Origin: Varroa destructor
Lineage: Eukaryota; Arthropoda; Arachnida; Mesostigmata; Varroidae
Direction: 5' to 3'
DNA length: 64,000 nt
Assembly: GCF_002443255.2 (NCBI RefSeq)
Contig: NW_019211458.1
Span: 25,738,757-25,802,756 of the forward strand
Of this stretch, positions 1 to 13,496 are shown piece after piece. Under the pieces are notes generated by a model. It searched no databases. It was not told the origin of the DNA and saw only the letters and a program-made list of their open reading frames with translations. Numbering within the stretch: position 1 is the first letter of the stretch; each line of letters starts with the position of its first letter. Made by a program: the position numbers and the translations under genes.

Positions 1-3000
1 TGCAGAATGTAAATTTGCATCGCACCCTTCATCGGATGGAACCGTCTCTTAAATTCGCTCATAAATAAGTAAATTAAAATAAAGGTTTTCAAGGACCATT
101 TAGAACGAGTAGAGCGTGCTACAGATAGGTAATGTCCTCTTAGGTCACGAACGACAGTCAAGCCTTCAAAGCGCGATTCACAGGACACGATTATACTTCC
201 ATCCGAATTGTAACAGATTGTGATACGAGCGCGTTAACTTGCCAGCAAGACGAGGCCAACTCCTCGCCTACCTTTAGAACCCTTTTTACCAATAGTACCA
301 GGCAGTAAATCGAAGTGCCTTATATATAGTATAACAATAAATGTGTGCCTGAAAGAATAAATCATTTCACCCCGATAACCTTTAACTGAAACACCCAGAT
401 ATTGAATGCCTTGTACACAATGTTTCAGGAAAGAGCCCCCTAGAATGCAGAGTTGCTAGTAGCATTCCCAGTAATAGTAGTCATTATAATCACCATATCA
501 TCTTAGTGATTAAAATCTATGTCATAACATTATAATGGGTAATAGTATTTCTATCCTGCATTTGCAAATGAAAAAGCACTATAATTTTCACCCTTAACAC
601 TTTTCTATGAAATACTTCAGTATTCATTCAAACCTTCATTTGCCTATATAACAATTATTCTTAGCATTATTCTTTAAATGGCGTTGTACGATTCCATTGT
701 ATTAGTTCATGTAACGAAATCGTTAAAATGATAGCTCAAAGCTAAGCTGAGGTGTGACAGTAACTTGAAATTCTATCAAAAGCGGCATACGAGGGCAGGT
801 TTCGAAAATTGTTTTATACCTCCACTAGGTTCTCGACATTTTTTGTTACACAGAAAACTCCAAAGTCAAAGGGTCTCCTCTCGTAGGCACGAGCCTCCTG
901 TTTTACGCTCGCTTGCTTAATGCGCCATTCAGATTTAAAAACGTTGATGAGCAAGAGGATGGAACACGTGGAAAAAGCCTTTACATCGTGCTTTATGTAA
1001 TCCTAGAAACGTGTGAAGTCGTGTTAAAGCTCACTCCGCTCGGCTACCTTTTTATAATGCAGGAAATTTAGCTACCGATTTATGTGGGCAGTTTTCCATC
1101 TGACAATGCAAACAGTGACTGCCTACGTTGTCAAGGCGGGTTGCTACAGCTGTTCAGTCTATTCGTTCAACAGAGCAGCCGATAATCGATAGTACTTCTT
1201 TGAATACAAGCACTTTGTCAGTGTCAGAAACAATACAATGCTAATACGGCGGACGGCTATTATTACTCGTAATAGTTCAGGACTGATGAGTCTTGCTTAT
1301 AGAGGAAATACTGTTAAGATCTTTGGCTGACCTTATGCCTGGAGCATTTCACAGTTTTCAGTCCTGAAGTCTTTGTAAGCGCTAACGTGGAAATTGCGAG
1401 ATACGCTATGAAGATAGTTAATTCAGATAACCTATCGTTTTCAATGTCAGGTCAAAAAAGGTATAACTTGCCCTTTAACTAGATACACTGCAAACGACCC
1501 TGCAAGATATTACAATGTAGGACGACTTTTCCGGTAATAAATGCCTTTCTCTTTCTGAAAAGCCTATTTTTCGGTAGTCAATCAAGTGCAGATTGTAGCT
1601 AAAAAATACGATGAAGTCTAACAGTATAGGGTAGCTAAAATAAGGACGCTGAATCGCTGGGATGCATACCCACATTCTCGAATATATTCCTACCCATAAT
1701 AAATCAACAAACCGACTACTTAAATGGGGTTAGGTACAGGTGGGCTTGATATGGGCATAAAGTAGCCTTTTTTACTGCTGGCCATCCTGCCACAAGGTAT
1801 TTACTAATTTCGTTTGTAATTGATGTCCTATATGTATATATATATACAAAATTTTAAACATTTCAGTGTTCATTCTATACCGACACCATATATAAATACA
1901 TGTGTCGATTGATTTTTGCTCCTTATTCTGTAGATGTATACTTTTCATTTGTTCTGTTAATTATCTGCTGCAAAATGGCGTCTGTAGGAGTCTCGTTCGT
2001 AATCTGTTTCGGTAAAAATTAACATGACCATAAATAAACAAACGAAGTTTGTTTATGTGATACGCTTATGAACCTTCTGTCAAAGATATGTAAGTCGAAC
2101 ATGAAAGCATAACGAAACTTGGTTTAAGTCATCTCTTAATGTTCACAGTATTTTTTTAGAAAAAAGGAGATCCAAATTTTTGGCAGTAACTCATAAGTTC
2201 AGAATTCGGCTCCTCACGATAAGTAAGTCCCTTGTATCATAAATATCTTCTTATCTTTCGGACATTCCGCGGAAGATGCGAGCCTAAGCCGAGTTCTCGA
2301 ACTTTCTCCTTGGGTAATTTATATCGTACCTTACAGGGGAAACTTATTACTCGTCGGACACCGATTCGGGTAAAAACACGTTTCCATGACTTTTCTGTAC
2401 CAGACAGCGTAACGTTATTATTTTAGCCCTTTAGCTCGGCACAAAAGCCCGCCACATTAAAAAGCGCGTGGTTGCGAATTCTCTTTGACTAGCGGTGCAC
2501 TCCGTTGTCTCCCGGCTTGTCTTCTACTAGAGGCTGATGTCCCACTACTTGCTAATTGGAAGAAGCGCCCGCTAGCTAAAAATTCATCTTGGTTGACGTT
2601 AGCTTCGTGCTTGTGTTGTTTTTATCAGCACTCTCATCAATGTTGGGGATAGCAAGGCGTTGCTTCTGCAAACTGCTATGGAAAGGTGTCGCAAGCGCAG
2701 GGCTAAAAGTCCTATCTTCCAATGCACGTGAGTGTTTTAATACACGATAGTCTCCCAGCGACAACTGCATCACACATATATACATTTACATATACGCTAA
2801 AAACAAATGGCTTTAAATAAACAAACGGTATTACAGAGAATTGTCTATTCTGTTAGTAGAACCAGACCGACTGTGACGTTTGGCGCCTTTTATAACGAGT
2901 TCATTTACATTCCACACTGGTTTCGCGCTACGCATTTCAACCTGTTGAAATACATCATTCGAAGGACGACCACTCCCACTCGGAAACGGTATCTGAGACA

Positions 3001-3324
3001 AAGTCTTATGTTGCGTTAAATTAGTGTAAAAGTTGTCATATGTAAGAATTGAATTGAGGGACACTTAGTGAGGTTGTCTGGGTTCTCATGCTGAAGGAGA
3101 CATATTTCTTGCAGGAACGTTTGGAAGTAATAAAGAAAAAATCGAAACATCTGGGTAAAATTCGTGTATATAAAGGTGATCATTTAGATATTCACTTAAT
3201 AAAAGTACCGTATACAAAAATGTTTGTTGTTGCTCCCACGACGTGTTTTAATGTTGCGTACGTTATTCTCTCTTTTCCAACTCTCCATCGAGGCTTTCTT
3301 AGTTACGATCTAGCTTAGTAAGTT
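1..3324. other. No gene seen
   Basis: AT-rich sequence with only short, unconvincing frames and no recognised repeat family. Confidence 0.6.
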
Positions 3325-3346
3325 CGCTTTATCCACTCGGCCACGC
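3325..3346 (-). other. tRNA-like A-box remnant
   Basis: The minus strand reads GCGTGGCCGAGTGGATAAAGCG, essentially the D-arm and internal A box of a class II (serine/leucine) tRNA. No anticodon stem, variable arm or B box follows, so it is not a working tRNA gene. It could be the head of a tRNA-derived SINE, a tRNA fragment, or chance. Confidence 0.35.
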
Positions 3347-4630
3347 AATCACACTGACGCGCACTTTATTGCCGGAACCAATAGCACCCTTTAGTAATGC
3401 ATAATTTACGCTTAAATTTCCCGCGCTGCTGGCCCACCAGAGTTAATTAATTTGGACACTTCGCGGGAACGCTTGAAATGGCGAGAAAGCAGGAAGTAGC
3501 GCAGAGAAGGCCTGTACAAGAGATATCTATAAAGCCAAAGGCTAGTGAACGGATACATATCTAAGCACGTTTTTCACTGGCCGTCGTTCTCTCTTACTCA
3601 GCGCGGTAGCCTCGTCCAGCTTCCAGCAAACTTCTATTCGTCGTATTTTTTTCATACTCCCTATTCCGTCGCCTTGCCCGCTCCTTTTTTCTCTCTGCTT
3701 GGTTATCTTCGCCATGGGCTGAATAGCTTCCGAATTCCGAGCAGTTTCGACAACAACGAGAACTAGCTGACGCCCATTGACGGCTCAGCTGCTCCGCTTT
3801 TGGTGCTCAGCTCCAGTCGTTAGATCTCCGTTGGCCTTTCGTGTTCTGTGTTCTTGTTAAACACAACATTAAGATCTTTTTTCCTTGCACACAGCTGTTT
3901 AAGAGAAAAGGGTTCGTTCTGCCATTCTTTCCTCGCACTTTATCGTCGAGTAGTAAGCGACCCCCGAAATTCGTCCTTTTTGAGCAGACAACCCGAGAAA
4001 TCTGAGCTATTTAGCTGGCTCACCATTACTAAAACTGTCGCTGCCGTAGCCGCTGCTCGTGCTACCTCAAAAGTAGTGAACGAAGCTATTCCGGCTGGGC
4101 AACTACAGTCCTCATATGCCTGTTGGAAGGGCAAGGTCGGATCATTTGTTTTGTATTATAATTCACTTCCACTGTCGTTGCTTCTGTTGTTACTTCTACT
4201 ACCCGGGCCTTCAGATCCATCTGATGCAGTCAAACATGGCAACGCGAATCTAGTTACTTTGTACCTCTTCTTGCCTGCCTTCTTCGTGCCACTTCTCTAG
4301 CGTCCGATATGTTGTTCACCGTATGCAATTCGGCGCCTTCTATTGCCGGGACGGCTAGTTCTGCTCAGCGCCGGAATGGCGATGAACTATGTGCGTGTAT
4401 ATACAGGTTTCCTGTCACCACGTGGCTGGCCTTCGATAGCACGTATTTCCGGGAGCAGCGGCAATAACACCCATAGGCTTCAGAATTTTTTTTCGGTAGT
4501 CCGGGTTTGGCGTCGGTCGCCATTGAAGCAAGTGAGGTGAGGACGAGATAAAAGTGAAGTGGTGATGGGAAGTTTACGGAAAGATATCCAAAAAGATATA
4601 CGATATGTGATGACTTATATCTGAAAGACC

Positions 4631-4658
<28 letters not shown>
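4631..4658. repeat. (TA)n microsatellite
   Basis: Uninterrupted TA dinucleotides, 14 copies. Similar runs recur at about 25951-25968 and 43053-43072. Confidence 0.95.
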
Positions 4659-4661
<3 letters not shown>

Positions 4662-6748
4662 CTATTGTAAATTTGCTGACTTGTGGTATAAGGTGTTCGG
4701 TCTCCACCTTAGTACGAGCGAAAAGCGAGCGTACATGTATTACGGTGCGAAGTTACTTTTAATTTTTTAGTAATTTAGGGTAAAAAAAAGAAGGCCTGGC
4801 TTTAGAAATGTTTTCGGTTGAGCGACCCGATAAAAGTTAAACCAGTGATTAAACCATAGTGACGATTATGACATAGATTAATGAAAACCTTATCTAGGAG
4901 ATGCTAGAAGCAAGCAACGAGCAATTGAAAGTAAATTTGGCTACGATCAAGGCAGTGCACGGTACCTCACCATTATCACATATCGCTGTGAACTTCGTTA
5001 TGCTTTTAAAGTTAAAAAAAGTGTGTGTATATAGCGTAATAGTTCTTAAGTAAGCTTGTTGTAAAAAAACTTCACAAATTTTCAAGCGACACATACATTC
5101 TTTTTCTGCACTTATTCACCTATTACCGTCCGCGGTTGTTATATCCGCCGAATCTTATGCCGTGTAATATTTAATTTTCGTGACAGGCTCTCATAGCGTC
5201 ATTTTTCTCTTTCTCTTCATATCGTTCGGCCGTTCGATCAAACCCAGAAGCTTCTGCGTCTTTCGCCTTTTTTTCACACTTAAAAAGTGTTTAAGAGATC
5301 TGTAGGCATAAATTTCTCGGAGTAACGCAAAGGCAAGGACTGTTCATTCTATGCTGTGTTTCTGTCAGAGACAGTCTGTCACCAGCAGGGCTGAAGGCTT
5401 ACACGCTGAGAATTATGTCTGTTACTTTGTTTTGTATCCGTGCCATCGTGTGTAACAGGATCACCGCAGAAGAAGCGATGTCCGTGTTTGACCGGCTCTA
5501 CTCAGTTCCACTAGTTTCCATCGGCTCAGTGAGCGCCAAAAGCCACGAGAGGTCTCTTCTTTGCCCACTGCGTGCTCGTCTCTTTGGTTTCTCCCCCCAA
5601 ACAAATAGAAACGGACCTTTTTAGCGAATAGGCAGAAGTAGCAGCTGGAACAGTTAAGCCAAGCCTTATGAACGGCCTTTTAGCCCCTTACATTATTTTT
5701 TCGATCTATTTTATTCACAACGAAATACAGGGACGACCATTGAGCAACCGCAATTAGCACCCGCTCACCGGTGCGTACGTAATATCCAACTACCCTTCAG
5801 ACAACCAACCCCTAGTGACAGAGCGATTCACAGCGGCTCGATTCACTGGGTTTTCTTATCGAACATTAGAATTACCCTAAGAGTTTACCGCAGGTACTAT
5901 ATATTTCGTAGCGTTGCATCTTGTAACGTTACTGGCAGTATTGCACTTCGAATCCAACCCGTTTGTAACCTATTTTTGTCGCCAAGCTCCAGCCGGCACA
6001 AGGTCTCGTTGTTGTTAGTAGAGCACCGCCAATTATCTAGTCAGACACATTTATCGATTCGACCAGTTACTGCTACGGTTGGGCAGCATATGCATACTGG
6101 AACTGCGAAAAGCAGGCAAACGTCTCGACGGCGACGGCTACCAAGAAGCGATTCTATGGAAAGTCGGTGAGGCACAACAGCCCTGTCAATGCATCGGCTC
6201 TGTGTGAAAACTGCCTGTGCAGCTCGAAGAAGTGGCGAAGCCAAAGGTAACCATAGGAGAGATCAAAAGGGTGGTAGTCTGGAGGAATAGGCGTTCGCGG
6301 CTTCTGTGCCGGACCAGAAGCACCTACAGAAAAATCACGAAGCAACGAATGAAGAAGAGAGAAAGAGGAACGTTGGGTCGTCGATGTCTAACTGAGACCA
6401 ATTGGGGTAACTTGCAAGCTGGCCTTCATTTGTAGATATGCAACCTGTATGAAATTCTATGTAAATACATTCCTCGCTTGACAGGCGGTAGCTGTTTTAC
6501 ATATAGATGGCACATATGTATTCTGGGCTGCCTCAGATTACGCGACTTGAACAATATCTCTCCAAAGATGTTTTGCGTAAATCGGTAAGGTCGCACGAGA
6601 CTCATTTCTGTCGATAGACACATTATGCATACGTAGTGAATCAGTAAAATGTACATAAGTTAGCCATGTGTGGGTCGTGGCCAAAATTCAGTAAATGAAG
6701 GTGTGTGTTTTGGTCAAGCCAATGCCCGACGACGTTCGATATAAAGCA

Positions 6749-6775
6749 TACAGTGATCTCTAAGCGATCACTGTA
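6749..6775. repeat. 10-bp perfect inverted repeat
   Basis: TACAGTGATC and GATCACTGTA flank a 7-base loop (TCTAAGC). This is a small foldback in otherwise featureless DNA. Confidence 0.7.
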
Positions 6776-8504
6776 AAGACAGTGCGTGCTAATTGTTAAG
6801 GTTTTGTCCGTGAGACTCTTTCGTGAGAAGACAGCGTGTTAAGCACGTTACATTGAGTGGTCAGTAGCAGAGTTCAGCTCGAGTTCGATATTAACTTCCG
6901 ACAAAATTTCGATGACCACAGATAAACGTGAAATTTTCAAAAGTACGTGTCCGTATATAAGCCGAAGTCAGACAAGACCATAAACTACAAAAACTGAATT
7001 TCGCTTCCAAGTCGTGCCGTATCCAGCAGTTTACTATTACGTCAAACGACAATTTCACGTTTTTCACGTTTTTAGCAGGCGGCAACAAAATCAAGCTCAC
7101 ACGACTGAGAGTGATAAAATTAAAGGAAATACTACTAAGAAATACCACAATAGCCCGTCCCTTTTGTTTGGCCAAATACACAGCACCTTGATTGATGGGC
7201 GACGATGACAATATGTTCAAGTTATGCGCATACAAGTAACGTTCATATTGGACCCGCATCCTCGGTCGTGTAACCGCACAGGTTCAAAGAAATACCGATA
7301 TCAATGTGGAAGCAGCTCACAGGGCTTAATATCACTGATAGGTGCTGAACTTGTAACTTAGTCAATATGATGTAATTATTGTTACTCTCATTAATATATA
7401 CAGGTTGAAAGCTCACACAACTCGTTTATACCGGTAGGTTGCGACTAATTTTTATAGCAACATAATAGAATAGAGAAACTGTCCCCGGAATCGTAGTCAG
7501 GTGAAACGCAAGGCTGAAAAACCTTTTGTAATTTTTGCCCATCACGCGTCATTCAGGCCTCGGCAGAAAAAACTAGTCGACAGCCGCCCTGAGGGAGCAA
7601 AATTGGATCAGTATATTCTATTTATGTTTCAGAATGTCCTGTTCGATAGAGTGTAACGAATGTCTATTGCAGAATGACTCAATAAAAAATAAATCAAATG
7701 GTTTTTGTAACCATACGACTAAACAGCCCGCGCAAAGTGTCCACAGTAAACTTACCTGAAGTGGTTCTAATTAAAGTTCGTTACATGTACGTATGTATGT
7801 AACAAGTTATCCAGTTGGATCTTTGGTTCGATTGAAAATATCAACATGATCGCAGACCTGCATAAATTTATACACGAACTTCAACGCAGGCGGCAAAACA
7901 ATCCTATTCTATCGAACAAGTTAGACTTACATCCTAGCGAAGCATGTTAAGAACTTATTCTTGATGAAAATAGTAAGCTTGGAAATTTTTTTTCATTTAT
8001 CCGTGTATGTGTCAAATTGCGCTTAGAGACTCTCGCTGCCTTAGCCTACAGGGTCTGTCGTTTCATCTACTCCTTCTACCAGTGGTCGATATCGATTAAC
8101 ACAGAGAAGCAAATATTTGGAACGCACACACATGCGACCCACGCAGCAACTTGATGGCAGTCTTCTTAAAGCGATCACCAGTGGACAACATGTCGTCCAG
8201 GAAGAAGCGCTGATGTCCTGCTTGTGCAGGTCTACTAGGAGCGACTGTTGAACCGAGACTGTTATCAAAAGCACCAACTAGACTGTCATTGCAGGCACGT
8301 TCAAGGTCCGATAAGCCTGCGACTTTCTCTCTATATGGCTGAAGAGTATGGCTTGCTGTACTACTGGCGCTCGAAATCTCTGCGTCTGTTGAACATTTAC
8401 CTCAAGGACGAAGAGGCCCGCCCGTTGTTTTCCCTTGCCGTTGTTCTCATGAGCATATATGTACATACATATATGTATATACATGCGACTTTATATTTCC
8501 CCAG

Positions 8505-8673
8505 AGTCGGCGGTGGAGGAACCATTGCGTGGCGTGGCGGGTTGTAAAATTCTGTGTCTAACTTGGATTGTAATCTACATTGGCATGGCGATAAGGGCAA
8601 GCTTTCCGAGGGCGCATACGCTTTCAAACGCCAATGGACTGACTTGTTCCAGCGCCATGAATACTGCCGAAAG
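8505..8673 (+). other. Possible coding exon, unrecognised
   Basis: A strong acceptor (TTTATATTTCCCCAG) and a good donor (CGAAAG before GTATGC) bound 169 bases. One frame is open across all of it (SAVEEPLRGVAGC onward). Another, opening after a stop at 8549, reads LSEGAYAFKRQWTDLFQRHE and looks more protein-like. I cannot choose between them or name a family. It sits in a locally GC-richer segment (8.0-9.1 kb). Confidence 0.25.
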
Positions 8674-11600
8674 GTATGCACATCTCACATTTGCAGCACA
8701 TTGTCCTCGAGCAAATGTATATATAGAACAAGATGCATTATATTAGATACTCGCCCACTTACTCACTCAGTGGTACTGATGTTGCCTAAAACAAAAACCT
8801 GGCGGGCGTGAAAAGGGATTGGCAAGAAGGGTGAGAGTGACTATATACGTACGAAGATCCTCACTACCTTTACGATTTACGAGCCTCGGAGGACCTGAAG
8901 ACGCTAATGCACCGCACACTTATCCATCCGAATGTCGTTCTAGCGTTAACTAGAGACAAATAAAACGCCTTTTTCTTGCCCCAGATGGCCGGAGAAAGAG
9001 GACCAAAGACGTCAGAGCCTTCTAGCACGAGGTTGACACAATTCAACTCGACATGCGCCCCCGCGTTCGACAGCCATCATTCGAAGCAAGGAAAAATTCA
9101 ACCTTTGCAACCACCCGTGGGCAAGCGATTTCATCTAAAATGACGTACAGATTGTCGGTCTAAGAAATTTCCGTAAATACTAACAAACGTATTTGAGTAT
9201 AGAAAATGGATACATAGATAGATAGATAGATAAGCATTGCGAAGTACTTTAATTAAATCCCGGCTGCGCAAGAGAAGTTTGCCACATTATATAGGCAGTT
9301 CGGCGTATGTTACCTGAGTATGGCAAGCTGAAGCGTCGTTTCTACTTGAACTATTATTGTTACTATGATTACGTGTGTATGCGAGTAAAAAGATTACACC
9401 CCTGATAATCTAGCTTCTATTATTTTGCAAGGTTTTTTTTTTGATTTTCGATTAGCGCATCCTCTAGGCATTCCTAAGATTATGTACGCATGCCTGCATC
9501 TGCGCATGCCAAACACACCTTAAGTGAGTGAAGTTCTTCGCTTATACATATACTTTTGCGCCATCCGTGAGCTTCCACGTTTCTATCGGCCTATTCGCGA
9601 AGGCCACAATGTACAGCGGGTTGACGGTGATGACGCCAACCAACTATCCAGCTAGCCAAGTAGGCCGAAGCAGCACGAAAGGTAACACATATTATACAAG
9701 TGATTATTAATACAGTTTGTCTGCAGCCCGCATTCGGAAAGTTTCTTTCCTTGTATTTAACCAACGAATAGCAGGTTTATGCCGGCATCGGGGTCTCGCA
9801 AACCTTTTATGTTGCTTTCGCAGCAGATACGAATAGATTTGTTCGACCGGTTCGTCACCTCACCAGGCTACATACGCCTTAGCTCCGATGTCTCAAGTCG
9901 CTTGAGCGAACCCTATAAGGTTCTCACCGGTAGGCAGTTTGACAAAATTCCGTCCTAGCCTGTGGTGGTTGATGGTAATTAGCTGGCATATGTGAGTGTA
10001 CGCACTTTTGGACTATTACTTTAGTCCATTCAAGTTTTACTGTGAAAAAGATCTGTGGTGCAAAAAAACCGCTAGTCCTGTCGAACGCTGCCGGAGCGCG
10101 TCGGGCACACGGGTAGTTCGGGAAGTAGAGACCTCGCTTAGCAACACTACAAGAGTTAATCGCCCAAATATCAAAAAGTATCTCACGTGCTTGTATGAAA
10201 CATGAAATAATTTGAAATTATATTTAGCTTTTTCCGCGTTTATTGGCCAGCTTTACTGAAGTTCCTTTTTTATCTGAATTATATAGGGAAAATCTAATTT
10301 CCCAGAACTCTTATCACACAAAGAAATACATTAATATCACAGTAACAACCAACTTTTGATTCATTTTTCTAGACGAAAATTCAGGTATACCAAAAGATAG
10401 AACCGGATTTTGCTTGTTAGCCTATATAGTCAGTCTGCGAGCATAGTGATATGATAATTACGTTAATAATAAGATAAATAAATATAGAAAAAACGACTAA
10501 TGCGGGACTTATAACTACGACGAGATGACAATTTTATGAAATATTATTAGTAATCAAGGCGACCGTCGATCTCCACACTTTGATCACTCTTTCAATTCGA
10601 TCGGAGCAGGTATTCTATTAGGTCCATCCGAGTAAGTACCTATTTTATCTGTTTCTTTTTTTCTAGTCGTCGTTCGCGCTCTAATCAATTTTATTTCACT
10701 TGCCCTAGAATCAATTTTCCTGCACACGACCGCCGACCGATTCGCTACGAACTACACAATATATGATACGTGCATTGACGCGTACCAACTGGACTGCTGC
10801 CTTTGTTTATTTCTCTTTTTTGATGCCAACCGTGGTTCGCTCCTGGTGACCCGACCGGTATTTTCAACGACATTTCGAGAACTAAGTGACCACATTATAC
10901 GGATCTGCTCACGTTGTTGCTACTGTTGACGGGAGTGGCGCGATCAGAATCAACCATCAGTGACGTCTGAATTTCATGACAAAAACGCTGATCAACACAC
11001 ACATAGACCAACTCCTCTGGTTGGTTTCGGGTACGGCACGGCATACGGTAGAGCGCTCTCAAGGCACAATAATCATTCGTTTTTTTGGTAACTCAATTGA
11101 CGCCTGCTGAAGTGACCAAGCGGGTTCTCGATTGATGATACGTCTCCGGCTGAAGGCTTCGTCTGGGCGTCAATGCACAGCTCGGCTTGTGTTCTATTGC
11201 ACCTTTCTTCCCACACTAACACTGACACATGCGCGTTTTTTAGTTAACTGTGTCTCTCCCTTTCGGATGATCTTTTTTTTTTTATTTTTCTGCGACGCTT
11301 GTAAACAATGTGTATCATGACGACGCAGATCAATCACTGACCTATCTAAAGAGCAGCACCAGAAATAGCCTCTTTTTTCAGCCTTGCGCAATCCTTGCTG
11401 AAAGCTCGCAATGATGAGGTGCGGTCACGTGCTTCATTTTTTAGCAGACAATGCTGGCCTTGTCCACCTAATCATCAGCTGTCGTTCTATACTGTGAAGG
11501 GAAAGGCAAGCGTCTATTTATATACATGTGCCTGAGTGAATTGAAAGGAATGAGACTGATAGCCTGTTTTCGTCGTATGTTTCTCAGAATCTGTATGTAT

Positions 11601-13396
11601 CAAGTGTGCATTATCCGGATCTCCTCTACCAGCAAAACAAATAATTATAATCAATAGTAGTCAGCCTCCGCTGCCTATTTTTGTGCACACCACTCGTTGG
11701 TACCTCTGCTATCCGACTAGTGGGGAATTACAAAAGTTTGCTGAAAGTGGACTGGGGTAGGATTTGATGCTTAACAATATGCTTATCTATGTGGAAGCAG
11801 GGTATTTGAAGAAAGGAAACGAAGAAAATAAAAGCGAACGGTTTATTCTATCTATACTCCGATCTAGCAGTACTAGTATTCTGATCTAGTCGTGTGACAC
11901 TTGGTTGAAGGGAAGGGGGGCCCTTTTTTCCAAGCTAATAAATACTATTAATTCAAATTAATAAGAGTTGGGGCACTGAAGGAGATATTACGGTTGTCCA
12001 CTGTTGGACAGAGGGAGTTCCGCTAAAACAATTCATCTCGGTTAAATCGGTACCCCCTGTCGCTCCCACAACTGCATCTTTGTGATCAGTCGTTTGCTTA
12101 ATGTAGGTGAGGCCCGAGATGCTTCAGTCAGTGAAAAGACTGACTTACAAAGCAAAACGCCGCCAATTCATTGAGTCTCTAGAGGGTTTGAGTGACCATG
12201 GAAAGAAACTTGGACTAACAAGAGAAACTAGTAGTTGACATGGCACAATGGTATCAGATATAAAAACCGGTGGATTAAAATGGGACGCGTCAAACAGCCA
12301 AATTAGAGCCTGAACTTTTGCATCATATCAAAATAAGTAAAAAAACACCCTAGGACCCACAAAAAAAAATAGTAAATATTTACGTAAGTTTGAAATAACA
12401 TCGGTTTTTTTTTTTTAAATCGTTACTATTATCACAGGCTAGATTCTGTGTAATTACGATTTGGATCGAAAGACACTATCTGCCATAAACCGTTGAGTAA
12501 ATCTCTGGACTTTGACTTCATTGGTATTAGACTTTCCGGCCCTGTAATATAGCCAAGCCAACGCTGGACGGACCGCACGCTGCTAGCCAACGTGCATAAA
12601 TGTCATCGAAGATCAGTGAAACGACAAACCTCCTCTTGTCTTAGTTTGTTGGTTACGAAGACTCTAACGGGATCATAAGGTTACAACAAACAATCGAACA
12701 CAACATTTTCTATGTGGTAGGGAATGAATTCCGCATACGCATATATTAATGGGTGCCATTATGCACAGCCCGATCAAGCAAAAGTACCCTGCTTTAGATC
12801 AATGTCCATTGCGCGCATCTGTGCTTTGCAGAGGACGTCAAATCGTAGCACGTGCTTGTAACGTGAATACTATTCAGACCGAAGTTGATAGTTGTTTGTT
12901 AAAGTCACATAAATATTCATCCAGGCACGATAACCTCTGAACAAAGGAATGATTACTAGGTACCAACTCATGCTTCCATGTTAAAGTTACACCCGTCGTT
13001 CATACCACTCCTGACTCGATAAACGATGCTTCATTTACATAAGCACTTCAGAAGCTCTTCATTGTAGCTGTTTGCTTTTAATTGATAGTTTACCCGATGT
13101 TGGGTGCACGTTTGTGTCGTATGTGCCAATGTCAAGGCGATTAGTTTTGTTGGAGGCTTTATGCGTCCTAAAAAAGTCGTTGACGAAGATCACTTGCCTA
13201 TTTAGGCCTTACTACGCTCCTTAGTTTGTGGGGAAAAAAAATCTCAATTCATTATTTTCAACTCGGTGTCAAATTTGATTTTATTTTTTGTTTTTAAACA
13301 ATAAACATCCATACTCTATAATTAATTAGCTGCTTTATACCGATTTTAATAGTCGTTTTGTATGGTACCACTGTTCGTATTTCAGTTGCTATATAT
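8674..13396. other. No gene seen
   Basis: Anonymous AT-rich DNA with a GATA repeat and a few homopolymer runs, ending at the assembly gap. Confidence 0.55.
9215..9232. repeat. (GATA)n microsatellite
   Basis: Four to five GATA units following an imperfect one. Confidence 0.85.
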
Positions 13397-13496
13397 NNNN
13401 NNNNNNNNNNNNNNNNNNNNNNNNNNNNNNNNNNNNNNNNNNNNNNNNNNNNNNNNNNNNNNNNNNNNNNNNNNNNNNNNNNNNNNNNNNNNNNNN
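13397..13496. other. Assembly gap (100 N)
   Basis: Exactly 100 N, flanked by TATAT on both sides. This is the usual placeholder length for a gap of unknown size, and the flanks suggest assembly broke in an AT microsatellite. Sequence distance across it is unreliable. Confidence 0.99.

Larger units (their letters stand above)
3347..8504. other. No gene supported; GC-richer patch at 3.4-4.5 kb
   Basis: The 3420-4560 patch has fewer stops and a 150-codon plus-strand frame (3848-4300) dominated by leucine, serine and phenylalanine runs. It has no splice pattern or family match, and I regard it as non-coding. A TA microsatellite and a small foldback are listed separately. 8.0-8.5 kb holds further short protein-like frames in different phases on the plus strand. 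Confidence 0.5.

Noticed and set aside
3848..4300. 150-codon plus-strand frame
   Set aside because: Leucine, serine and phenylalanine runs in a GC-richer patch, no splice sites or family features; consistent with a chance frame.
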